From contig NC_037092.1 of assembly GCF_002994745.2 (NCBI RefSeq), positions 11,799,001-11,863,000 on the forward strand: a stretch of DNA of 64,000 bases. The letters are read 5' to 3'. The stretch comes from Rosa chinensis (Eukaryota > Streptophyta > Magnoliopsida > Rosales > Rosaceae). How positions within the stretch are numbered: position 1 is the stretch's first letter; each line of letters begins with the position of its first letter. Of the stretch, positions 46,401 to 56,093 are shown one piece after another. Under the pieces are notes generated by a model. The model searched no databases. It was given only the letters and a program-made list of their open reading frames with translations, and was not told the origin of the DNA. Position numbers and translations under genes: made by a program.

Positions 46401-47614
46401 AATTCAGGTTGAATTGGATTCACTAACAAAGAGGAAGGATTTCGGGCCTGAGATGCCAACACCTCCTAACATAAAACCTGTTGACATTAATAGGTCTTCG
46501 TTAGATAGCGTGATGAGAAAAAGAGATGATAATCTCGCCTTATGGCGCAAGGCTTCTCACAAAACGCCATAGAATCGACTACGAGAAGACATATTCTCTC
46601 GTAATGGATGTCATTGCACTCCACTACCTTGTCAGTTTAGTAGTTTCCAAATAACTGAACATGCAGCTTACGAATGTGGTCACTACGTATCTCTATGGGG
46701 ATCTAGATACGGAATATAATGAAGGGTCTTGTGTACTTCATTTACCCAAATCAAGTGGCTTTTGACCACGGAGTGCGTTTGCAATGAGGGTGAAACGCTC
46801 ACTAAAGTGACTACTTGATTGGGAAGGGATATGATGAACTATGCCCCTGCGTTTTCATGACAAGTTCTGGATTTGCAATTGTCACGGTTTATGTTGATAA
46901 ACATAATTGGAACCCTTGAGAGTTAAGGGAAACCAATGAACACCTGAAATCCGAGTTTGAGATGAAGGACCTTGGGAGAACATGGTTTTGTCTAGATTTA
47001 GAACTTGTATACCGTGTCAATAAATGCTTTGCATTTTGATAAAGTCAAAGATTTTTTCTGTATAAGTAATCTCATTATTTCTACAGTGTGCAACTTCTGA
47101 TCCTGATGACCGTAAGAGAGCCCTTGTAATTGGAGGAGGAATTGCTAACTTCACTGATGTAGCTGCAACATTCAATGGCATTATTAGAGCCTTGAAGGAG
47201 AAGGTGATCAGCTAAATCTACTTTGCTAAACCCCAATTTTGTATGTGTTTTGTTACCATCTTTTCTAAGTGCAAAACTGACAATGCCATATTTGATCAAT
47301 CAGGAAACAAAGCTTAAGGTTGATAGGATGCATCTTTATGTTAGGAGAGGAGGTCCCAACTAACAGAGGGGACTCGCAAAAATGAGGGCACTTGCAGAGG
47401 AAATTGGCCTCCCTATTGAGGTAAGCAATGTTTCTGAAATCTCTATTGAATAAGATTAAAGAAAAAGCATACATGTTGCTGATATTTGAAGTGCCTCCCC
47501 TAAGAAATTCTGACATCACTTCTGTTCTTTGATCTCTTGTAGGTCTATGGTCCTGAAGCAACAATGGCTGGTATTTGCAAGCAGGCAATCCAGTGCGTCA
47601 CTACTGCTGCATGA
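43408..47614 (+). pseudogene. ACLA: ATP-citrate synthase (lyase) alpha chain, degenerate multi-exon pseudogene
   Basis: Six exon matches in order. 43408-43450 (GIDIEENWDK) and 43538-43617 (PDVSAPLVATLPLE) come first, then 43875-43927 (KIEEFIKSVFALFQG). They are followed by 47087-47203 ([19 protein letters not shown]), 47304-47420 (MHLYVRRGGPN, LAKMRALAEEIG) and 47543-47614 (VYGPEATMAGICKQAI, stop TGA). Most borders are consensus splice sites. These cover the middle and C-terminus of plant ACLA, the subunit that with ACLB makes cytosolic acetyl-CoA from citrate. The N-terminus and the part between exons 3 and 4 are missing, and a copia fragment sits there. An in-frame TAA lies at 47361-47363 and a frameshift near 43420. 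Not functional. Confidence 0.88.
44045..47040 (+). mobile_element. Copia-E fragment lacking both LTRs, inside the ACLA pseudogene
   Basis: Starts in the gag C-terminus (a DMRQHEAHLAAEGD-like stretch; stop near 44191). The gag-pol spacer with GGTACTTAAGAGAGTC (44329-44344) follows, then a protease tail (HVETHCENGQEFLCITSND near 44572), GAG-pre-integrase (LWHDRLGHPGHDMM near 44756), and integrase remnants. It ends in early RT (EMKDLGRTWF near 46960). Many stops. Closely related to Copia-F. No LTR, PBS or target duplication is found at either edge. Confidence 0.75.
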
Positions 47615-48540
47615 CAACGTTATATGAAGATGGCTGCTTTCTTCTTGTCTATCTCACCTTTTCTTCTGTGGCAAGTTTCAATATCTCCATACCTTGTACC
47701 AATTTCTATTGTTAAGCTCTTTGTACCAATTTCATTCTGTCAAAAACCTCAGCAAAGTTGATGTAGTTGTATGTGCTAATGAGTAATATGATAGTGGGAT
47801 GGTACTGTGTGACCTAATTACAATAATGAAAAATTTAAATTGGTATCGATTTCTCTGGATATCAGGTTCCTTATTAATATCAAAACCTCGGCAAATTTGA
47901 AATGCATAATAGTCCTGAGGACTTGTAGCTCTAGTAATAAGGATAATTACTGTCCCTATACATGAGGGTCTTGAATTTGGCCAATGAAAATGGGGAGCTA
48001 TATATGCTGCTCATCAACCTCCATTGCCCCTTGAATTATCTTTTTTGGATATTTAGAACCCAAAACAGTGGACAAAGAGTAATCAAGCGGAATGATCATT
48101 TTGCAGATCACTAGCGTATGGCATCAATCCTTGAAAAAAAATTTCATGTCTAAATTGAGAAAGAGCCCACATCAATATCAAAGAGGAATTAGTAAGAGAG
48201 GCACTCTGAACTAAAGTTCTATCATAAGTACTCATAACAAAGTTGAAGCTAGAAACCCTAATTTCTCCAAGCCCCTAACCCCAAATCAAGCTCAAAGACA
48301 TAAAATTGAAGCTGAAAAGGAGCCCAAATTAAAGATGAATAACAACGAGGAACAAGTACGAGAGTCACCTCACTTGGTTCAGCCCAGTTGACTTTTTTGA
48401 GCAACTGAAGGCTAGCCTTTTTCAGTTTACCGAACTTTGCTTTTCAGCCAATTACTCTCAGAATTAAGCAGAAGCCGGTTTTTTTTTTTTGACCAAAATT
48501 AAACTTTCCCCTTTACTCGTATTCTAAAACACTGAATTCG
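47615..48540. other. ACLA 3' UTR remnant and unassigned sequence
   Basis: Downstream of the ACLA stop is a T-rich 3' UTR-like segment to about 47850. The remainder has no open frame or recognised motif. Confidence 0.45.
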
Positions 48541-48990
48541 ACTCTCGTTCTCTCAAACCGAGTCCTCTGACCTCTCTCTCAGTCCCCTACTCCCCTTGAT
48601 ACAAAAATGAAAACCCAGAGACCGGGTCTCGACGGTGGACGACGGCGGCATGGCGGGCGGAAGCTTTATCGCTTCTCTATCTCCTCGAACAATGGTCTTG
48701 GTCTCTCCACATCACTCGAGATCTCGGTCTCTCCTCGTCGTCTCTCTCCCAAGTCTCAATATCTCCTCGACGGCTCCGGCCCTCTCCTTCTCTCCTCAAC
48801 TATCGAAGGTCTTTTTCATCCTCGTAAGCCGACAGCTCTAATCGAAAGCAGAGAAATGGAGCAGATCCAGTTCAATCCTGGAGGTCTCTCTTTTTATCTT
48901 TTATCCTTTCTTCTCTTTCAATTCATATATCATTTAATTGTTTGTTATGCTGCAATTTGCGAACACCCAGAACGAGAAATTGGTCCAACG
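48541..48990 (+). pseudogene. Unidentified gene 5' exon-like fragment
   Basis: A CT-rich leader (48541-48606) precedes ATG 48607 and an open frame of 128 codons rich in Ser, Arg and Leu. A later ATG, MEQIQFNPGG at 48856, is followed at 48880 by GGAG then GTCTCT, a possible splice site. Codon use looks like a 5' UTR or first exon. I do not recognise the product. Confidence 0.3.
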
Positions 48991-49832
48991 TAGATACAAA
49001 TAAGGTAGGACAAAGGCTTTATGTGCCTCCTGAGCTGGAAACGATAATTCTTTGTCCGTCTGTCTCTGTGCGACTGTTGTTTGTTTTATTTTTGGTATCT
49101 TTGATCCTCTGCTGTTAGGTCTTGTTCTTCCTTTTCTTCCACTTCTCTGCAAATCTTCATATCTACGCGGATTGACCATCAAATTTCCGCCAACGTTTGG
49201 CCCTCTGGGTCAATCACGCAATCTCAATTTACATTGGCTTTTGAATGGTGGCTTGGTTTGCTCATCAATCCTAGTCTGAAAGGTAATTTAGCTCTGTTTC
49301 TCAGTGATACGTATTCAAATTTATATAATTAGCATTCTTTGATTTAGAAATGTATAATTTCCTATGAACAAATACGATGTTCATAAACAATTAAATTTGG
49401 ATGCTTTATCTTTTCTGAGGTTCAATTGAGTTTTACACCATTGAAATAAGGAGGCCTGCACAGCTGTTGTTCATAATTCATGTGTTATTGGCTGCTATGG
49501 GATACTGGGGATTAGATTCTATTGATAAATTGTCAATTTTTCGGGTTTGTTGTGAAAGTTCTGATAATTGTGCTAGCTGTTGATGTTTCAAAGGTGAATT
49601 TAGTGTCATGGCTTTGTTCACTTTCTTAATTAGAGCCAGATACTTGGATAACATGTCTATGTCTATGTTGTTAGACTAGTTCTGATTGTAAACATATACC
49701 GTTTTATTGAAGGTTGGCTAAAGAAGCCTGAAAATTATAAAGATTTAACATTCATTATGTGATATGCTCTCTCCCAATGCTCTTCACTAACAAAGTATAT
49801 GGGTTTTTGAACTAGTTTGGTGTTGAACATCA

Positions 49833-50553
49833 AGATGGGAGCTTGTGCGTCCAAGGTCAGTGTTCTTTTCATTCTTCCGATCCTTATGTTTTCTTCAGCG
49901 GCTTAAGACTTCTCATATGTCAATTGATAGTAATAATATATCTTCCTCCCAGGAAGTTTGCGGGCAATTGTTGGACGATAGTTCAATTTCTATGCTTAAA
50001 ATGTATGCAAAAAAAGTCTATTCACTTTGATATTTCTCCTCTGTACTTCCTAGCTTCTTTTTTCCTTCCTTTTTGTTTTATACGGTGTCTTCCTTCTCTT
50101 CCGCATTATATTACATTCGTTGCAGATATAAAGAGAAGTTTACCCATTTATTCTCACTTCATACCTTGCAGATTGCTCCAAGAAAATATAGGGGTTCATT
50201 GGGAACAAAATGTGATTTTGATATAATGTAAATGGAATGCTGTAGGGCACTACGAAAAGTCTGAATCATTGGCTAAAAGCATCAACAAATCAGAGAGAGA
50301 ACATGAACTTGTAATTGCTGTAAGTTGTATATATCTAGAACATCTATCAATTACAAACTTGATACAGAGTAGTTTTTTTTTGTGCTATAATTGAGATATT
50401 TCAGTCTATATCATCTAGGACATCTTTCAGAACATCTGGAACATCTTTCTGTAGTTTTTTTGCTGTAAGTTGTATATATCTAGAACATCTTTCAGAATCA
50501 GGTATTTCTTATTCTTTTCTTACTTTTGTGGTATTTTTCTTCAGTTAAAACTT

Positions 50554-50591
<38 letters not shown>

Positions 50592-50730
50592 TAATTGTTT
50601 TATTTATTGTTATTTTTGTTTTGTTTGATAATTATTAAGAGATAAGAAGGATTTGGTTTTGGTTGTTGACAGTGGGTGAGAGAAATGAAAGAGAAAGATA
50701 AAAATCATGTCCTTCGCCAAAGCAATCATG
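49833..50730 (+). pseudogene. Unidentified exon set with myristoylation-like start
   Basis: ATG 49833 gives MGACASK, an N-myristoylation-type start, followed by GTCAGT as a 5' splice site. Further exon-like pieces with splice borders follow. The pieces are CAG then GAAGTTTGCGGGC at 49950, GTAG then GGCACTACG at 50247 (HYEKSESLAKSINKSEREHE) and GACAG then TGGGTGAGAG at 50673 (WVREMKEKDKNHVLRQSNH, ending before GTATGT). The protein is not recognised. It lies between the ACLA and HSP90 fragments in CACTA-3. Confidence 0.35.
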
Positions 50731-50938
50731 TATGTTCTTCCATTAGAGAAACTCAAAAAAGACTTCTAGTAATCTGAACCAATTGAAGCTGCTAATTAAG
50801 ACTTTTTGCTAATCTCCCTGCTTTTAGTAATCTAAACGAATTGAAGCTGCTAATTGAGTTTGTTATCTTGTCTGCTAATAAAACTAGACTAGTGCTTCGA
50901 TGAGGTACTTAATGAGTTTGCTCTACTTGTGTTTTCAG

Positions 50939-51118
50939 ATTTGGTCAAGAACCTTGGTACCATTGCAAGGTCTGGCACCAAGAAATTCATGGAAGCCTTG
51001 GCAGCGTGGCTGCTGGACCTGATTTTAGCATGATTGGTCAGTTTGGTGTTGGGTTCTACTTTGCATATCTTGTTGTTAAGAAGGAAGAGGAAGTTGATGA
51101 AGAGAAGGAAGTGGTCAT
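50939..51118 (+). pseudogene. HSP90: HSP90 N-terminal ATPase domain fragment
   Basis: After a good 3' splice site (GTGTTTTCAG) comes LVKNLGTIARSGTKKFMEAL and, after a one-base frameshift near 51005, FSMIGQFGVGFY, both hallmarks of the HSP90 ATP-binding domain. The sequence then jumps to an acidic KKEEEVDEEKE stretch like the charged linker. It is therefore both frameshifted and internally deleted. HSP90 is a cytosolic dimeric chaperone; this piece has no function. Confidence 0.85.
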
Positions 51119-51480
51119 GTTTCTGGCCTTGATGTTTTTCACCTTTTTGTTTAGGCAGGGTTAGTATGTTCATGTTAGGATGATGATGGAATGAATTGGT
51201 TTTGGATATTTAATCAATTAATGGATATGTTTTTGGATGTGTTGATCAATTAGTTTTGATTAGATGCCATATGCAGAATGTATGTACTGTGACTCTCTCT
51301 CATACCATTTCATTCCAAATACAAACTGTTGTCTAACAATTGTCTTAAAATGGAGTATCATGGCATGGAATTCAAAAACTGTTGTATGAACAATTTAACT
51401 ACAATACTTATCAAACAGTTTCAATTGCGCAACTAGAGAAAACACAATAAGAGAATCATTGTTCAGCATAATTAAAAACA
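51119..51480. repeat. Probable right subterminal part of CACTA-3
   Basis: ACTGTTGTCTAAC, AATTGTCTTAAAA, ACTGTTGTATGAAC and CAAACAGTTTCAATTGCGCAAC between 51325 and 51435 match the CACTA motif set. Copia-F begins at 51481 within this sequence. Confidence 0.45.
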
Positions 51481-51684
51481 TGTTATAAATGATAATGACT
51501 ATTCATGTAATAGGTATTGCTTAATGTATGCGATTGACAGACTCGTAATGTATGCGATTGACATACTCGTAATGTGCGATTGATTAGTATAGCTATTATG
51601 TATTGCATTTTGTATACATGATGTAACCCTATACAAACCTCATGGTGAGATGAATACAAGACAATGATCCAATTCTGTACAATA
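51481..51684 (+). repeat. Copia-F 5' LTR
   Basis: TGTTATAAATGATAATG to CTGTACAATA, 204 bp. Matches the antisense LTR at 23542-23784. It has internal repeats of AATGTATGCGATTGACA (51526-51562). It is followed by CGTTATCAGCATG, a PBS-like sequence. The 3' LTR is beyond the window. Confidence 0.75.
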
Positions 51685-52443
51685 CGTTATCAGCATGATA
51701 CTCTAACCCAAGCCCTAGCTAGAAAAAAACCCTAACACCCGAAATTTCTTTCACCAAAAACTGCCGCAAGCTCCTAGCCCTTGCTAGCTATACCGTGCGC
51801 TGCTCCTGCAGCCCTTGAGCACCCGTGTGCCTCCTACTGCCCCTGCGGCATCGTCGCACGCCTGCTGCCCCTGCAGCACAGCAGTACGCTAGTTCCTGTG
51901 CAGATTAGCCTGTTTGCACGCCTCGAAAATTCTTGATCGGGACCTCAGATCAAAATCCTTCCTTCATCAAAGTTGTTCGTCTCTGCCTCTTCTATCTGAC
52001 CTCCAAATTTCATCCCTATTGGAATCTTTTTGAGATCTGTACACCATTCAAAGTGGGAGCTGTTCAGAAGTGAATCTGCTCCGAATTTCAACAAGTAAGT
52101 TTTAAGATTAAAGTTCCTGCTTTCTTGTCTTTTAAATTCCTTTATTTTCTGTAGGATTTTCAATATACAAACATGGATTCGATTATTTAATAAAGCAAAA
52201 TATTGGGGATTCACACTTAACGAACTAAGAGTGTTCGTATGAACTAAGAGTGTTCATAATGCTCGGACTAAGAGCGTCTGTAAGCAGCAAATTGTGACCA
52301 TATTAAAACATTATTGTTTGGTCTAATCCAAAAAAGATTCTTGGAAATTGTTTTCTTGGTAGCATAGCTCGGAAATCTTATTATTTTAATTTTTGTGGAA
52401 GTTTAGCTTTGAAACTCATATATCTTCTCTTCTTATTTTCAGG
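51685..52443 (+). other. Copia-F leader containing a candidate intron
   Basis: Non-coding leader, homologous to the Copia-D leader. A consensus 5' splice site (ACAA then GTAAGT at 52095) and a 3' splice site (TCTTCTTATTTTCAG ending at 52442) border 348 bp and would join one base before the gag ATG at 52444. The candidate intron holds three GAACTAAGAGTGTTC-type repeats (52217-52275). Confidence 0.55.
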
Positions 52444-53595
52444 ATGTCGAATAAACCTGGTCTCGACTTTCCCATGCTTGACTCAACAGGCTCGGATTAC
52501 CACAGTTGGGTAACTGATGTTGAGAACCACCTCACTTCAAAGGGAATATTACCCATAATCCAGGCACCTAACCCGGATCGTGTGTTTGTGCGAACACCTA
52601 CAAAGCATGCTCAAGCAATTATCTTGATGCGACGCCATATGGACAAGACACTCAGATTGGAGTATATCTCTATCAAGGATGCAAGAGAGCTATGGGTAGA
52701 GCTAGAAGAGCGCTTTGGCAATGTCCAAGATTCCCTCCTCCTTGACTTGAAGGTTCAATGGAACAATCTGCGCTTTGCTGATTTCAAGTCTGTTGCTGAA
52801 TACAATTCAGAAGCTCTTCGCCTACAGTCCATGTTGAGGTTTTGTGGACAACCTATCACAAAGCAAGAGCTAATTGAGAAAACTCTCTCCACCTTCCCCA
52901 TTTCAGCCATTGTGGTATAAAAGCAATACCGCATTGAAGTCAATGCTGGACGGATCACGAGGTTTCATCAGCTTATCAATCTCATATCTGTAGCTAAGAA
53001 ACATGATAACATACTCGTGAGGAATTATAATTGAAGGCCCATTGGAACTAAAAGCGTTCGTGGGGCGAATTATAATGCACACAAAAAAGGGCGCAAGGAG
53101 CGGAACCCTAAGAATAAGGGATATGAGGGACGTATAAGTCCATATAACCGCCCTAACAAGGAAGGAAACTGTATGTTTTGGTGCGGATACACGTGGTGGC
53201 AATGCCACACGTGGGAGAGGTGGTCGTGGTTACGTGGTATCCCTGGTCGTGGTGGTGGCGCCATGGCTCGTGGTGGAGGCGCCATGGCTCGTGGTGGAGG
53301 CGCCATGGCTCGTGGTGGTGGCACCAACCCTCCTAGGGAACGCCCACAACGTGCACCTCAATTAAAGGGAGGCAACCACAATAACATGTGTCATCGATGT
53401 GGATCAAGTGAGCATTGGTTCAAGCAATGCAAGGTAAGCGAGCAACTAGCTTCAAGATACAGGGCATATAGAGACCTGAGGGAGCAAGAAGTGTACCTTG
53501 CAGAAGAAGAAGAAAATGGTGGAGACGTCCATCTCACCATAGAGGACTTCAAAGCTGACGATGAAGTGCACAAGGATGCCGTAGACTTTGATTAG
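52444..53595 (+). pseudogene. Copia-F gag
   Basis: ATG 52444 starts MSNKPGLDFPMLDSTGSDYH, a gag N-terminus. Core blocks include MRRHMDKTLRLEYISIKD and LLDLKVQWNNLRF. A TAA at 52918-52920 and a TGA-rich patch follow; the frame resumes with a glycine-rich repeat segment (three 21-bp GGCGCCATGGCTCGTGGTGG units at 53257-53320). A zinc knuckle CHRCGSSEHWFKQC comes next, and an acidic tail ending at TAG 53593-53595. Particle structural protein; inactive here. Confidence 0.82.
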
Positions 53596-53959
53596 ATTAG
53601 TCCTTTTATTTTCCAAGAATTTTTGTAATGGCAATATGCCTTAGTCAATAAATGACAATTGTATTAAACTCTTTCTTATGTGGTGCACCCAATGAAATAT
53701 GATGTCTAGGAAAGTGATTGAGATTAATGGTACTTAAGAGAGCCTCGCTCCACCAACATCTCTCTCTACTTTCCTGGTCATATTTGATTGGAGTTACCAA
53801 ACGAATAGAGTGACTACAATGTGTCTTAGTTTGATTTTATTTTGGATTAGAATTTTTGGGACCTTTGATATAATCATTGGCTATCTTTATTAATAAAGTA
53901 TCGTATTATTATTCGATGTCATGGACATGTTTTAATTCCGAACTTTATTATTTTTCAGT
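53596..53959 (+). other. Copia-F gag-pol spacer
   Basis: 364 bp of non-coding sequence between the gag stop and the pol ATG. Contains AATAAATGACAA (53647-53658), a GGTACTTAAGAGAGCCTCGCT block (53730-53750) also present in Copia-E and antisense at 22380-22410, and a 3' splice-like TTATTATTTTTCAG directly before TATG at 53959. Confidence 0.6.
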
Positions 53960-55906
53960 ATGTTTCTTGGAGAGTTGGAATGCCTTGTTGATAGTGGCAC
54001 CACACATACTATATTGCGACATAGGCAACTATTTCTATGGATGACGCCTAGTCGATCTTCTGTGACTACGATGGCTGGACCATCACAATTGATTCATGGT
54101 CGAAGACCAGCTCAATTTATGTTGCCAAATGGCACAAGTATTAATGTCACCTAAGCTCTATATGCTCCTAGGGCTGGAAGGACCCTACTGAGTTTTAAAG
54201 ATATAAGAGCCAATGGTTTTCATGTGGAAGCACATTGTGAGAATGGACAAGAGTTCCTTTGCATCACCTCTAATGACTACGGATATAAACGAGTATTAGA
54301 GAAACTTACGTGTCGATCTAGTGGGTTGTATGCAACCACTATTCAAATGATTGAATCCAACCATATCATGAGAGATGACTTATGGGATGACACATATAGG
54401 CTTTGGCATGATCGTTTGGGATACCCAGGTCGTGATATGATGATCTGTATATTAAAGACTTCACACGGACATCCATTTTTCAAAACGAAAAGAAATCAGA
54501 ACCAAAATTCGATCCAAGGTAGGGATGTCGCCGCCTACCCCTTGCGTCCCAAAAGTGTTATTGACACCACCAATTCCTCCTTGGTTCCTTTTTCTACTTC
54601 TAAAGTCAATTGTGACTTCGTGGCTCAACTGGATACTTCCCCGGTTGCTTCTAAAGCCCATCTTTCGTTTTGCAAAGCCTGCTCTTTAGCAAAATTAGGA
54701 TCGAGACCATTCTATGCAAAGGACACTAAAGAAAATATTCCATTCTTACAAAGAATCCAAGGTGATATTTGTGGACCTATTCAACCAACTTGCGGACCAT
54801 TTAGATATTTTATGGTGTTGGTTGATGCATCGACACGATGGTCACATGTCATGCTATTGTCCACAAGAAATGCTGCATTTGCTAAACTCCTAGCACAAAT
54901 CATTAAATTAAGGGCTCACCACCTTGATCATCCCATTAAGTCAATTCGTCTTGACAATGCTGGAGAGTTTACATCAAAAACGTTTGATGACTATTGCATG
55001 TCCATTGGGATTGAGGTTGAACACCTTGTTCCATGTTCACACCCAAAATGGTCTCGCAGAAGCTGCCATTAAAAGACTTCAAATGGTCGCTAGAGCATTG
55101 GTTATGCGCACCAATCTCCCTGTTTCTGCTTGGGGCTATGCAATATTGCATGCAGCTGTGCTCATTCGTCTGAGGCCTACTGCCACTTTACCCTTTTCTG
55201 CGTCCCAGATGGTTACTGGATATGAGCCTGATGTCTCACACTTACGTATTTGGGTGTACAGTTTATGTGCCAATTGCGCCGCCACAGCGCACCAAAATGG
55301 TTCCTCAAAGATGATTAGGTATTTATGTTGGATATGACTCTCCAACCATTATCCGCTACTTAGAACCCTTGACAGGTGATCTATTTACTGCTAGATTTGC
55401 GGATTGTCACTTTGATGAGATAGTCTTCCCGTCGTTATGGGAAGATAGGAATAATAATGTTCAACAGGAACGACAGGAATTGTCGTGGTTTGTCCCCACT
55501 TTGTCTCATCTTGATCCCCGAACCGCACAGTCCGAAATTGAAGTGCGGAGAATTCTCGATCTTCAGAACGTAGCAGACTCTATGCCTGATGCGTTTTCTG
55601 ATATCGCTAAAGGTGACAAGATCACATATACCTGTTGCAAACGTGCCTGCAAGGATTGATGTCACTAAAAATCATGGACATGGCGCCACCCTAGGGGTAT
55701 TGGGCATGACGCCGCCACCACTAATAATGATGGCAATGTGGCTCAGGCCGGGCTCCCAGAGTGGGAGGCCCAAAGGTTCGATGGATTCTCGTCTGAGAAA
55801 GAAAGCGAGTTTGGCACAGAAAGATCCATTAATCATCGACATAAATAACCCGTCTCATGAAGATATTCCGGATTATGGTTATGTCCAAGAGACATCATTG
55901 GGGGAC
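53960..55906 (+). pseudogene. Copia-F pol: protease, GAG-pre-integrase, integrase, linker; cut by gypsy element
   Basis: Starts MFLGELECLVDSGTTHTIL (protease active site D-S-G). Then HVEAHCENGQEFLCITSND, GAG-pre-integrase RLWHDRLGYPGRDMM near 54400, and the integrase core: GDICGPIQP near 54763, VDASTRW near 54820 and RLDNAGEFTSK near 54948. The third acidic residue lies after a frameshift near 55040 (QNGLAEAAIKRL). The linker reaches VQETSLGD at 55900, where the gypsy LTR starts. RT is not in the window. Stops and frameshifts near 54153, 55070, 55337 and 55660. Confidence 0.83.
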
Positions 55907-56058
55907 TGTAATACTCGGTTGTTTTCTTTAATCAAAGAAAAAACTTAATTATGGCATTGCTTTACTTTCCATGTTTTAAGGCTTTACCTTTCATGATTTT
56001 GTCTGCTGAAGAGTGATTAAGTGAACGACCGACACCAGCAAAGGCTCACACACACACA

Positions 56059-56093
<35 letters not shown>

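Larger units (their letters stand above)
41935..51480. mobile_element. CACTA-3 (visible part): putative gene-carrying CACTA transposon
   Basis: The left end CACTATGCCAATAATACAATC is followed at once by CAGACAAC and by a subterminal array (41950-42370) of CAGACAACAG, CTGTTGTGCAA and similar motifs, as in CACTA-1 and CACTA-2. The preceding 3 bp are TTA. At 51330-51425 the motifs ACTGTTGTCTAAC, ACTGTTGTATGA and CAAACAGTTT reappear, consistent with the start of a right subterminal region. Copia-F and the gypsy element follow, so the right terminus is not in this window. The interior has no transposase similarity but holds fragments of ACLA, HSP90 and at least one unknown gene. The left end is well supported; the single-element interpretation is inference. 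Confidence 0.6.

Noticed and set aside
48607..48990. A functional 128-residue protein
   Set aside because: Composition is that of a CT-rich leader; no recognised domain and no intact downstream gene.
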